Shown in pieces: positions 48,287-56,699 of a stretch of 64,000 nucleotides of DNA. Source of the stretch: VRUE01 sp963697805 (lineage in GTDB: Bacteria > Actinomycetota > Thermoleophilia > Solirubrobacterales > 70-9). Where the stretch lies: NCBI GenBank assembly GCA_963697805.1, contig CAVOPB010000001.1, forward strand, positions 1 to 64,000, written 5' to 3'. The first letter of the stretch is position 1. Every line of letters begins with the position of its first letter. The notes beneath the pieces are model-generated. The model saw only the letters and a program-made list of their open reading frames with translations, ran no database searches and was not told the origin of the DNA. Both the position numbers and the translations under genes were made by a program.

Positions 48287-48738
48287 TCGCGGCCGGCGAG
48301 CCGGCGCCCGACTTCACCCTCCGCGACCAGGACGGAAAGGACGTTTCGCTTGCCGATTTCAGAGGCAAGAAGGTCCTGATCGTCTTCTACCCGTTCGACT
48401 TCAGCTCGGTCTGCACCGACCAGCTCTCGTCCTATGAGGAGATCAAGCCCGAGCTCGGCGAGAAGGGCATTGAGATGCTGGGGATCAGCATCGACCATCC
48501 GTTCGCCCACAAGGCCTTCCAGGAAAAGCTCGGGATCGACACGACCCTGCTCGCCGACTTCGAGCCCAAGGGCGAGGTCGCTCGCGCCTACGGTTCCTAC
48601 GTCGACGGAGTGGGGATGGCGAATCGGACCCTCGTCCTGATCGACGAGGACGGCGTCGTCAGCTGGGCATATGAGTCACCGAGCCTGGGCGAAAGCCCCG
48701 CCCCGCAGGTGATCCTCGACGCCCTCGCCGCGCCCTAG
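48283..48738 (+). CDS. 1-Cys peroxiredoxin (AhpE/Bcp-like)
   Basis: 151 residues. Thioredoxin fold with APDFTLRDQDGKDVSLADF and the peroxidatic Cys44 in FYPFDFSSVCTDQL. The Thr usual three residues before the Cys is Ser41. No second Cys is present, so the protein should be a 1-Cys enzyme reduced by an outside thiol. It removes peroxides. The start ATG overlaps the rpsO stop (ATGA), which fixes the start. Confidence 0.9.
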   Translation: MIAAGEPAPDFTLRDQDGKDVSLADFRGKKVLIVFYPFDFSSVCTDQLSSYEEIKPELGEKGIEMLGISIDHPFAHKAFQEKLGIDTTLLADFEPKGEVARAYGSYVDGVGMANRTLVLIDEDGVVSWAYESPSLGESPAPQVILDALAAP

Positions 48739-48797
48739 AGCCAAAAATCGGTATTGACCGCGGCCGCCCGCGGTGTGACGCTAAGCCGATCTCGTCG

Positions 48798-49745
48798 TTG
48801 GGGAGAGACATCCGGGGAGGCGTTCTGGGGGCGGCATTGCTTGCCCTTCTGATGGCGCCGGCCGCCTCTGCGGATCAGACGATCGGCGCCGACGTGACCC
48901 AGATGCCCACCACGAAAGGCACCTGCGCGCCCGCCGACGCTGAAATCCGCCCATGCGTAATCGTCACCACTCTTCTCCCGGGCCGGATGCTGACCTCGCC
49001 CTGTAACGGGACCATCACGCGATTCCGCCTCAACGGCTTCGTGCGCCCCAACAACCACTACCGCCTGCGCGTCGTCCACAACAACGGAAACGGCACCTAC
49101 ACCGGCACCGCGAGTAGCGCACAGGTCGCGATCCAGGCCGACGGCATCAACGAATACGCGACGAGCCTTCCGATCGCCGCCGGCGAAGCGATCGGGATCG
49201 ACTTCATGGACTCGACCGAAGACTTCGGCCTGCGCTGGGTCCTGACGATGCCGACCAACAGCGATCTCGTCTTCCACACGTTCCCGGCCGACGGAACGCC
49301 GAGCGGACCGGGCGAGGACGACTGGGCCTACTACCTCTTCAACGCCGACGTCCAGTGCCAGGGGGAAGGGGGCCCGGCCGGGGGGTCCACATCAGCACCC
49401 AGCAACGAGTTCACGGTCCTCGGCCTGAAGGGCACGACTCTCTCGGTCGACGTTAAATCCGCGGGCACGGTCGCTGTCGCCGACGGCAATCCCCCGGCCA
49501 AAGGGAAGAAACGGGCGTCGACGTCGAAGAAGGGAAGCAAGCCAAAACTGCTCAAGCCATCGAGCGCCACGGGCGGCCCTGGCGTGGTCAAGCTTCCGTT
49601 GAAGCTGACCGGCGCCGCGAAGCGGAAGCTGAACGAAAAGGGCAAGGCCAAGGTCAAGGCACTGGTCACCTTCACGCCGACCGGCGGGACCGCCGCCACT
49701 CAGACCGCGAAGCTGACGGTCAAGAAGAAAAGAGCGCGTCAATAG
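48798..49745 (+). CDS. Secreted protein with C-terminal domain shared with the giant repeat protein
   Basis: 315 residues. The signal peptide LGAALLALLMAPAASADQ predicts cleavage after Ala-Ser-Ala. The mature N-terminal part (about 26-190) holds four Cys and looks like a beta-sandwich (DNA motifs give no enzyme signature). A Lys/Ser linker (about 235-250) leads to a terminal domain VVKLPLKLTGAAKRKLNEKG, KVKALVTFTPTGG, TAKLTVKKKRARQ. The end of the giant Ig-repeat protein has the same pattern. The start is TTG at 48798, chosen because stops lie just upstream and a signal peptide follows. A hairpin (CCGCGG-CCGC-CCGCGG at 48758-48773) lies in the 59-bp gap before it. Confidence 0.75.
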   Translation: MGRDIRGGVLGAALLALLMAPAASADQTIGADVTQMPTTKGTCAPADAEIRPCVIVTTLLPGRMLTSPCNGTITRFRLNGFVRPNNHYRLRVVHNNGNGTYTGTASSAQVAIQADGINEYATSLPIAAGEAIGIDFMDSTEDFGLRWVLTMPTNSDLVFHTFPADGTPSGPGEDDWAYYLFNADVQCQGEGGPAGGSTSAPSNEFTVLGLKGTTLSVDVKSAGTVAVADGNPPAKGKKRASTSKKGSKPKLLKPSSATGGPGVVKLPLKLTGAAKRKLNEKGKAKVKALVTFTPTGGTAATQTAKLTVKKKRARQ

Positions 49746-49778
49746 CGGGGCGCCGACCGCCGCCTGCGGCGGGCCTGT

Positions 49779-49808
49779 ACTCTCTTCGCGAAAGAGAACG
49801 AGAGTTCT
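49779..49808 (+). promoter_or_regulatory. pnp leader with three overlapping hairpins
   Basis: ACTCTC (49779-49784) can pair with GAGAGT (49800-49805). TCTCTT (49781-49786) can pair with AAGAGA (49792-49797). AGAAC (49795-49799) can pair with GTTCT (49804-49808). The arms overlap, so only some can form at once. Leader hairpins of pnp are RNase III or PNPase targets in other bacteria, which may be the use here. Confidence 0.4.
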
Positions 49809-49854
49809 GAAAGCAAGATGGCTGCAAACCGTGCGGCCGGAGGTAAAAAATTAA

Positions 49855-52083
49855 ATGAGCATGTTTGACGTAAGTCGCGTCTCGGTGGATGTCGGCGATG
49901 GCCAGATCTCCTTCGAGACCGGCAAGCTCGCGCGCCAGGCAAGCGGCGCGGTCGTGGTCCAGTCCGGGGACACGATGGTCCTCTGCACCGCGACGATGGG
50001 CAATCTCAGGGACGTCGACTTCCTTCCCCTCACCGTCGACGTCGAGGAGCGGATGTACGCCGCGGGCAAGATCCCGGGCTCATTCTTCCGTCGCGAGGGC
50101 CGATCGGGCGAGAAGGCGACGCTGACCGCGCGCATGATCGACCGTCCGATCCGGCCGCTGTTCCCCAAGGGCTGGCATTTCGAGACCCAGCTGGTCGCGA
50201 CCCCGCTCTCCGTCGACCACGTCCACCCCTACGACATCCTCGCGATGAACGGCGCCTCGGCGGCGCTCGCGATCTCACCGGTCCCGGTCGCCGCCCACGT
50301 CGGCGCGGTGCGGGTCGGCAAACTCGAGGGCGACTTCGTCGTCAACCCTCCCGAGGAGAGCCTCGAGGAGCTCGAACTGGACCTGATCGTCGCCGGCACC
50401 GACGAGGCGATCCTGATGGTCGAGGCCGGCGCCGACGGCGTCACCGAGGCCGAGATCCTCGACGCCCTCGATATCGCCCACTCCGAGATCAAGAAGCTCT
50501 GCGCCTCCATGCAGGAGCTGGCCGACAAGGCCGGCAAGGAGAAGCTCGAGGTCGAGGCTCCTTCGATCGACGAAGGCCTGCTCGAGGAGATCCGCTCCTC
50601 GCACGGCCAGGCTCTGATCGACGCGATCGCCACCGAGGGCAAGCTCGAGCGCTATGAGGCGATCGGCAAGGTCAAGGACGAGGTGGTCGAGAAGTACGCG
50701 CCCGCCGGCGATGACGGCGAGGTCGACGACGACCGCAAGTCCGAGGTCGGCACCGCCTTCGACCAGATTGAGAAGGAAACGATCCGCAAGGCGATCGCGA
50801 TCGACAAGAAGCGCCCCGACGGACGCGCCCAGGATGAGATCCGGCCGATCGAGTGCGAGGTCGACATCTCACCGCGCGTCCACGGCTCGGCGCTCTTCAC
50901 CCGCGGTGAGACCCAGATCCTCTCCAACGTCGCGCTCGGCACGACGCGGATGGACATGCGGCTCGACACCCTCGGGCTGCAGACGACGAAGCGGTTCTGG
51001 CACCACTACAACTTCCCGCCGTTCTCGGTCGGGGAGGCCGGCTTCATGCGCGGTCCGAAGCGCCGCGACATCGGTCACGGCGCGCTCGCCGAGCGGGCGC
51101 TGGCGCCGTCGATTCCGGACGAAGAGGACTTCCCCTACGTGCTGCGGGTCGTCTCGGAGACGCTCGAGTCCAACGGCTCCTCGTCGATGGGCTCGGTCTG
51201 TGCCTCCTCGATGGCACTGCAGGCCGCGGGGGTCCCGGTCAGCGCACCGGTCGCCGGAGTCGCGATGGGGCTGATCAAAGAGGGCGACGACTACATCGTC
51301 CTCACCGACATCGCCGGCGTCGAGGACCACCTCGGCGACATGGACTTCAAGGTCGCCGGCACCAAGGACGGGATCACCGCCCTGCAGATGGACATCAAGA
51401 TCACCGGTGTCACTTTTGACATATTGCGAGATGCGCTCTCGCAGGCGAACGAGGGTCGCCAGTTCATCCTCGGCAAGATGGCCGAGGCGATCGACGGCCC
51501 GCGGGAGATCCTCTCCCAACACGCGCCGCGAATCGAAGCGATCAAGATCGATCAGGAGAAGATCGGCGCCGTGATCGGCAAAGGCGGCGAAACGATCCGA
51601 GCCCTCTGCGAGGAGTTCGAAGCGGAGATCGACGTCGAGGACGACGGCACGATCCGGATCTACGCCCCGACCGGTGACCTGGTCGAAGCGTGCGTCGCTC
51701 GAATCGAGTCGATGACGAAGGAGGCCGAGATCGGCGACCGCTACAACAGCGCCAAGGTCGTGAAGACGACCACCTTCGGCGCCTTCGTCGAGTTGGTCAA
51801 GGGCACCGACGGCCTGCTCCACATCTCCAACGTGAAACCGGGGGAGAGGGTGGACTCGGTCGACGACGTGCTCAGCGCCGGCGACGAGATCGACGTCACC
51901 GTGGTCGAGGTCGACCGCGAGCGGGGCCGGATCGGCCTCCGCCTCTCGGACGACCCCTCGGTCGCGGGCAAAACCGCGGAGGAACTGGCCTCGGTCGGCA
52001 CCGGAGACGGTGGCGGGCGCCGCAACGGCGGCGATCGCGAGCGACGCGGCGGCCGGCGGCGGGAGCGCGAGCGCCGTTCCTGA
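49855..52083 (+). CDS. pnp: Polyribonucleotide nucleotidyltransferase (PNPase)
   Basis: 742 residues. Two RNase PH cores, the second with the catalytic region FSVGEAGFMRGPKRRDIGHG and SNGSSSMGSVC, separated by a helical domain (about 210-310). A KH domain (IGAVIGKGGETIRALCEE) and an S1 domain (FGAFVELVKGTDGLLHISNV) follow, then a basic Arg/Gly-rich tail. It degrades RNA 3' to 5' with phosphate. The start ATG has GGAGG eleven bases upstream. The leader of 109 bp holds hairpins and a possible 16-codon frame (49818-49868) that overlaps the start. Confidence 0.97.
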   Translation: MSMFDVSRVSVDVGDGQISFETGKLARQASGAVVVQSGDTMVLCTATMGNLRDVDFLPLTVDVEERMYAAGKIPGSFFRREGRSGEKATLTARMIDRPIRPLFPKGWHFETQLVATPLSVDHVHPYDILAMNGASAALAISPVPVAAHVGAVRVGKLEGDFVVNPPEESLEELELDLIVAGTDEAILMVEAGADGVTEAEILDALDIAHSEIKKLCASMQELADKAGKEKLEVEAPSIDEGLLEEIRSSHGQALIDAIATEGKLERYEAIGKVKDEVVEKYAPAGDDGEVDDDRKSEVGTAFDQIEKETIRKAIAIDKKRPDGRAQDEIRPIECEVDISPRVHGSALFTRGETQILSNVALGTTRMDMRLDTLGLQTTKRFWHHYNFPPFSVGEAGFMRGPKRRDIGHGALAERALAPSIPDEEDFPYVLRVVSETLESNGSSSMGSVCASSMALQAAGVPVSAPVAGVAMGLIKEGDDYIVLTDIAGVEDHLGDMDFKVAGTKDGITALQMDIKITGVTFDILRDALSQANEGRQFILGKMAEAIDGPREILSQHAPRIEAIKIDQEKIGAVIGKGGETIRALCEEFEAEIDVEDDGTIRIYAPTGDLVEACVARIESMTKEAEIGDRYNSAKVVKTTTFGAFVELVKGTDGLLHISNVKPGERVDSVDDVLSAGDEIDVTVVEVDRERGRIGLRLSDDPSVAGKTAEELASVGTGDGGGRRNGGDRERRGGRRRERERRS

Positions 52084-52084
52084 G

Positions 52085-52102
52085 CGGAGCGAGCAAGCGT
52101 CC
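52085..52102 (+). repeat. Dispersed repeat, partial copy D
   Basis: CGGAGCGAGCAAGCGTCC matches 63325-63342 with one difference. It lies directly after the pnp stop codon and fills the gap to the M16 peptidase start. Confidence 0.6.
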
Positions 52103-53377
52103 GTGGAGTCAGCACAGGCCTCAGTCCTCAATTCCGGAGTCCGAGTGGTGACCGAGGCGGTCCCCTCGGTCCGCTCGGTTGCGCTCGGGCTCTGGGTCCG
52201 GACCGGCTCGCGGAACGAGACCCCTGCCCAGGCGGGGGTCTCGCATTTCCTCGAGCACCTGCTTTTCAAGGGCACCGAGCGCTACTCGGCGATCGAGATC
52301 TCCGAGCGCTTCGATGGCCTCGGAGCCTCGGTCAACGCCGCGACGGGCAAGGAGACGACCCATCTCCACGCGCGCTTCCTCGACGAGCACACCGATGAGG
52401 TCTTCGAGCTGCTCGCGGAAATGCTCCTCGGCCCGACCTACCCCGAAATCGACTCCGAGCGCGACGTCGTGCTCGAGGAGATAGCGATGTACGAGGACGA
52501 GCCCCAGGATCGGGTCCACGACATCCTCGCCGACGCCGTCTTCGGCGAGCACCCGCTCGGGCGGCGCGTCCTCGGCGAGGCCGAGGTGATCGCCTCGATC
52601 CCGGTGCCCGACATCTCCGCCTACCACCGCCAGCGCTACACCGGCGCCAACCTCGTGGTCGGCGCCGCCGGCCACGTCGAGCACGACCGGATCGTCGAGC
52701 TCGCCGAGCGGCTCGTCTCGCCGGCCGAGGCCGGCGACGCGGACTCGAACGGAAGCGAGCTGGAGGGCGGGGCGCGATTCCGCTTCTACCCGAAGGACAC
52801 CGAACAGTTCCACATCTGCTTCGGGGCGCCGGGGATCGTCCGCGAGGATGACCGCCGCTACGCCCTCGCGGTCCTCGACTCGATCTTCGGCGGCTCGACC
52901 TCATCGCGGCTTTTCCGCGAGATCCGCGAGAAGCGCGGCCTCGCCTACGCGGTCGGCTCCTACAACGAGCAGTACACGGACACCGGCCTGGTCGCTACCT
53001 ACGTCGGGACCCGCGCCGACAACGTCGAGGAGGCCTGTTCGGTGATCGGCGCCGAGTTGGCGAGGCTGCGCGCGGAGCCGGTCTCGGCCGAGGAGCTCGC
53101 GCGCGGCAAGGAGAGCGTCAAGGGCCGCCTCGTCCTCTCATCCGAGTCGACCGCGGCCCGGATGACGCGGATCTCGCGCTCGACCCTCTTCGGGCTGCCG
53201 ATCGACAGCCTCGACGAGATGCTGGCCAAGGTCGACGCGGTGAGCGTCGATGACCTCACCGCCCTCGCCGCCGAGCTCTACGGCGCCGAGCGCCTCTCGG
53301 CGGCCTGCATCGGCTCCGACGAGGACTGCTTCCGCAACGCGCTCGCCCCGGTCAGCGAGTCCCTAGCTGCCGCATGA
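52103..53377 (+). CDS. M16 family zinc peptidase
   Basis: 424 residues. The inverted zinc motif HFLEH (His48, Glu51, His52) with the distal Glu in ERDVVLEEI, and a second inactive half with FGGSTSSRLFREIREKRGLAY. This is the processing-peptidase/YmxG group that usually follows pnp. GTG at 52103 is the best start: it gives ESAQASVLNSGVRVVTE, the family N-terminus. The longer frame from 52010 is inside pnp. It overlaps dapB (ATGA). Confidence 0.9.
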   Translation: MESAQASVLNSGVRVVTEAVPSVRSVALGLWVRTGSRNETPAQAGVSHFLEHLLFKGTERYSAIEISERFDGLGASVNAATGKETTHLHARFLDEHTDEVFELLAEMLLGPTYPEIDSERDVVLEEIAMYEDEPQDRVHDILADAVFGEHPLGRRVLGEAEVIASIPVPDISAYHRQRYTGANLVVGAAGHVEHDRIVELAERLVSPAEAGDADSNGSELEGGARFRFYPKDTEQFHICFGAPGIVREDDRRYALAVLDSIFGGSTSSRLFREIREKRGLAYAVGSYNEQYTDTGLVATYVGTRADNVEEACSVIGAELARLRAEPVSAEELARGKESVKGRLVLSSESTAARMTRISRSTLFGLPIDSLDEMLAKVDAVSVDDLTALAAELYGAERLSAACIGSDEDCFRNALAPVSESLAAA

Positions 53378-54039
53378 CCAAGGTCGCGGTCTCAGGGGCA
53401 GCCGGCCGGATGGGGGCCACCGTCTGCGGAGCCGTCGAGGGGGCCGAGGACATGGAGCTGACCGGACGGGCGGATCCCAGCCTCGGAGTCGGGCTCGAGG
53501 AGATCCTCGGCGACGCCGAGGTCATCGTCGACTTCAGCACGCCGGAAACGGCGCTCGAGAACGCGAAGGCATGCCTCGCCGCCGGCGTCCACGTGGTGGT
53601 GGGGACGACCGGCTTCGACCTCGACGCGCTGCGCGCGGCCGCCGAGGGCGGCGAGGCCAACTGCTTCGTCGCCCCCAACTTCGCGATCGGCGCCGTCCTC
53701 CTGATGGAGGCCTCCCAGCTGATCGCCAAGCACCTGCCCGAGTGCGAGATCGTCGAGCTCCACCACGACCGCAAGGTAGACGCGCCCTCGGGGACCGCGA
53801 AGCGCACCGCCGAGCTGATCGACGCCGCCGGGGGCAACGTCCACCAGCCGATCCACTCGGTGCGGCTGCCGGGGCTCGTCGCCCACCAGGAGGTCATCTT
53901 CGGCGGTGAGGGCCAGACCCTCTCGATCCGCCACGACTCGATCGACCGCAGCTCGTTCATGCCCGGCGTCCTGCTCGCTGTCCGCAGGGTGCCCGGGCTG
54001 CCGAGTCGCTTCACCGTCGGCCTCGAGAACCTGCTCTGA
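53374..54039 (+). CDS. dapB: 4-hydroxy-tetrahydrodipicolinate reductase
   Basis: 221 residues. NAD(P) motif GAAGRMG (8-14), VDFSTPE, GTTGF, and the catalytic ELHHDRKVDAPSGTAKR. It makes tetrahydrodipicolinate for lysine and diaminopimelate. It is shorter than the Escherichia coli enzyme (273) as in other actinobacteria. Coupled to the peptidase gene and followed by dapA. Confidence 0.96.
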   Translation: MTKVAVSGAAGRMGATVCGAVEGAEDMELTGRADPSLGVGLEEILGDAEVIVDFSTPETALENAKACLAAGVHVVVGTTGFDLDALRAAAEGGEANCFVAPNFAIGAVLLMEASQLIAKHLPECEIVELHHDRKVDAPSGTAKRTAELIDAAGGNVHQPIHSVRLPGLVAHQEVIFGGEGQTLSIRHDSIDRSSFMPGVLLAVRRVPGLPSRFTVGLENLL

Positions 54040-54063
54040 GTTGGATGATCTAGGCTGACTCAG

Positions 54064-54939
54064 ATGGCTCAATTGGAAGGTGTGCTCACCGCGATGGCCA
54101 CCCCCTTCGAGGAGGGCGGCGCGGTCGATGAGGCTGCTGCCCGCAGGCTCGCCGTCGACGTGATCGAGCACGGCTCCCACGGAATCGTCGTCGCCGGCTC
54201 GACCGGCGAGGCGGCGACCCTGGATGACGCCGAGCACATCTCGCTGCTGCGGGCGATCGTCGACGAGGTCGGCGATCGGGCGACGATCATCTGCGGGACC
54301 GGCACCAACGACACCCGCCACTCGATCGAGCTGACCAAGGCCGCCGCCGGCGCCGGCGCCGAGGCGGCGCTGATCGTCACCCCCTACTACAACAAGCCGA
54401 ACCCGGCCGGGATCCTCGCCCATTTCGAGGCGATCGCCGCCGCCGTCCCAGAGCTGCCCCTGATCGCCTACAACATCCCCTCGCGGGTGGTCGTCAACGT
54501 GCCGCCGGCCGACCTCGCCAGACTGGCCGAGATCGACAACGTCGTCGGGCTGAAGCAGGCCAACGACGACGACCTGCAGACGATCGACGGCCTCGCGGTG
54601 TTGGCCGGAAACGACGACTCATTCCTGCGCACCCTCGAGATTGGCGGAGCGGGAGGGATTCTCGTCGCTTCGCAGCTGGTCGGGCCGCAGATGCGTGAGA
54701 TCTGGGACGCGGTGAAGTCAGGCGACCTCGACCGCGCGCGGGAGGTCAACACCGGGCTGAGGCCCCTCTACGAGGCCCTGTCGGTGACGACCAACCCGAT
54801 TCCGGTCAAGGCCGCGCTCGCGATGACCGGCCTGATCCCGACCGACGCGCTGCGGCTGCCACTGGTGCCCGCGGACGAGGGCCAGCGCGAGGTCATCAGG
54901 GCCGCGCTCGACACGGTCGGCGTGCCGGTCCCCCACTAG
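54064..54939 (+). CDS. dapA: 4-hydroxy-tetrahydrodipicolinate synthase
   Basis: 291 residues, TIM barrel of the class I aldolase type. Schiff-base Lys164 (GLKQAND), Tyr136 (IAYNIPSR), GSTGEAATL and TPYYNKP are all in place. It condenses pyruvate and aspartate semialdehyde. It follows dapB by 24 bases and precedes the RNase J gene by three, the usual actinobacterial order. Confidence 0.96.
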   Translation: MAQLEGVLTAMATPFEEGGAVDEAAARRLAVDVIEHGSHGIVVAGSTGEAATLDDAEHISLLRAIVDEVGDRATIICGTGTNDTRHSIELTKAAAGAGAEAALIVTPYYNKPNPAGILAHFEAIAAAVPELPLIAYNIPSRVVVNVPPADLARLAEIDNVVGLKQANDDDLQTIDGLAVLAGNDDSFLRTLEIGGAGGILVASQLVGPQMREIWDAVKSGDLDRAREVNTGLRPLYEALSVTTNPIPVKAALAMTGLIPTDALRLPLVPADEGQREVIRAALDTVGVPVPH

Positions 54940-54942
54940 ACG

Positions 54943-56604
54943 ATGGCGAAGACTCTCCGCGTACTGCCGCTCGGGGGCCTGGGCGAGATCGGCAAGAACA
55001 TGACCGTGGTCGAGTACGACGGCCGGATCGTCGTCGTCGACACCGGGCTGATGTTCCCGACGGCGGAGATGCTCGGGATCGACCTCGTCCTACCCGACTT
55101 CTCCTACCTCCGCGACCGCGTCAACGACATCGAGGCGATCGTCCTCACCCACGGCCACGAGGACCACGTCGGTGCGCTTCCCTACGTGCTGCGTGAGATC
55201 GGCGAGCCGCCCGTGATCTACGGCGGGATGCTGACGATCGCGATGGTCCGCTCCAAGCTCGACGAGCACAAGCTCTCCGACGCGACGCTCAAGGACCTGC
55301 CGGCGGGCGAGGTCGTCAGGCTCGGCCCGTTCGAGATGGAGATGGTGCACCTCTCGCACTCGATTCCGGACGCGCGCGGGGTCGTCCTCACCACCGAGCT
55401 CGGCTCGGTGCTCCTCACCGGCGATTACAAGTTCGACCAGACCCCGGTCGACGGGCGGCCCGCCGACGTCTCCCGCCTCGCCGAACTGGGTCGCGACGGG
55501 ATGCTGCTGCTCTGCGGTGACTCGACCAACGCCGATCGCCCCGGCATCGCGCCGTCGGAGTCGAGCGTCGGCCCGGCGCTGCTCGAGACCTTCAAGGATT
55601 GCGGCGGCCGGATCATCGTCACCTCGTTCGCCTCCAACATCCACCGCGTCCAGCAGGCGATCGACGCCGCGATCAAGCTCGACCGCCGGGTGGCCCTGGT
55701 CGGGCGCTCGATGCGCAAGAACTTCAACATCGCCTCCAACCTCGGGATCGCCGAGGCGCCCTCGGGGCTGTTCATCCAGCCACGCGAGATCGAAGACTTC
55801 CCCGACGAGAAGGTGGTCGTGATCTCGACCGGGAGCCAGGGAGAGCCGCTCTCGGCGCTGCGGCGGATGGCGAACAACGACCACCGCGACGTCGAGCTGC
55901 GCCGCGGCGACACCGTCGTGTTCTCGGCGACCCCGGTCCCCGGGAACGAGCGCGCGGTGAACGAAACGATCGACCGCATCCATGAGATCGGCGCCTCGGT
56001 GGTGACCGCAAAAGACGCTCCAATCCACGCCTCGGGCCATGGCTGGCAGGAGGAGCTGAAGTTGATGCTCAACCTGACCAAGCCCCGCTACGTGCTGCCG
56101 ATCCACGGCGACCACCAGCGGCTGCGACTGCATGCCGGCCTGGCCGAAGCGGTCGGGATCGATCCCGAGAACATCTTCAAGGGCCGCAACGGGCTTCCGC
56201 TCGAGATCGACGAGAGCGGCGCCCGTTTCGGCGAGGACATCCACGCCGGTGTCGTCTACGTCGACGGCGTCAACGTCGGCGAGCCCGACGACGTCGCCCT
56301 GCGCGACCGCCGCGAGATCTCCGACGACGGGATCTTCATCGTCGTCGCGACGATCTCCTCGGACGACGGCAGCGTCGTCGCCGACCCCGAGGTGATCCTG
56401 CGAGGGGTCGCCTTCCTCGAGGACGAAGACGCGCTCGTCGAGGAGCTCAAGGACGTGGTCGAGGATGCGATCGAGGACGCCTCCGCGGCGGGGACCCGCG
56501 AGGTGCACCTGATCCAGGAGGACCTCCACGACTCGATCGCAAAGCTGGTCTACGAGAAGCTGCGGGTCCGGCCGATGATCCTGCCGGTCATCGTCGAGGT
56601 CTAG
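54943..56604 (+). CDS. rnj: Ribonuclease J
   Basis: 553 residues. Beta-CASP metallo-beta-lactamase: LTHGHEDHVGALPYV (His70, His72, Asp74, His75), LSHSIPDARG, GDYKFDQ, ASGHG and IHGDHQRL. It cuts and trims RNA 5' to 3' and matures rRNA. The C-terminal domain (about 450-553) is complete. In actinobacteria it sits after dapA, as here. Confidence 0.96.
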   Translation: MAKTLRVLPLGGLGEIGKNMTVVEYDGRIVVVDTGLMFPTAEMLGIDLVLPDFSYLRDRVNDIEAIVLTHGHEDHVGALPYVLREIGEPPVIYGGMLTIAMVRSKLDEHKLSDATLKDLPAGEVVRLGPFEMEMVHLSHSIPDARGVVLTTELGSVLLTGDYKFDQTPVDGRPADVSRLAELGRDGMLLLCGDSTNADRPGIAPSESSVGPALLETFKDCGGRIIVTSFASNIHRVQQAIDAAIKLDRRVALVGRSMRKNFNIASNLGIAEAPSGLFIQPREIEDFPDEKVVVISTGSQGEPLSALRRMANNDHRDVELRRGDTVVFSATPVPGNERAVNETIDRIHEIGASVVTAKDAPIHASGHGWQEELKLMLNLTKPRYVLPIHGDHQRLRLHAGLAEAVGIDPENIFKGRNGLPLEIDESGARFGEDIHAGVVYVDGVNVGEPDDVALRDRREISDDGIFIVVATISSDDGSVVADPEVILRGVAFLEDEDALVEELKDVVEDAIEDASAAGTREVHLIQEDLHDSIAKLVYEKLRVRPMILPVIVEV

Positions 56605-56624
56605 GCGCCCCCGCCAAATTAAAA

Positions 56625-56662
56625 CGGACCCGCCGGGACGTTGGGGAGGCCAGGCGGGCCCG
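56625..56662. terminator. Hairpin between convergent rnj and the histidine kinase gene
   Basis: CGGACCCGCC (56625-56634) pairs with GGCGGGCCCG (56653-56662) with one mismatch. There is no strong T-run, but the place between two convergent genes supports a bidirectional terminator. Confidence 0.55.
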
Positions 56663-56699
56663 TGTGTGTCTCGTCCACGGCGGAACCTAAGTCGCGCCG

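Noticed and set aside
52010..52102. Extended N-terminus of the M16 peptidase
   Set aside because: The extra residues are coded inside the pnp end and the repeat fragment, and are not part of the M16 family.
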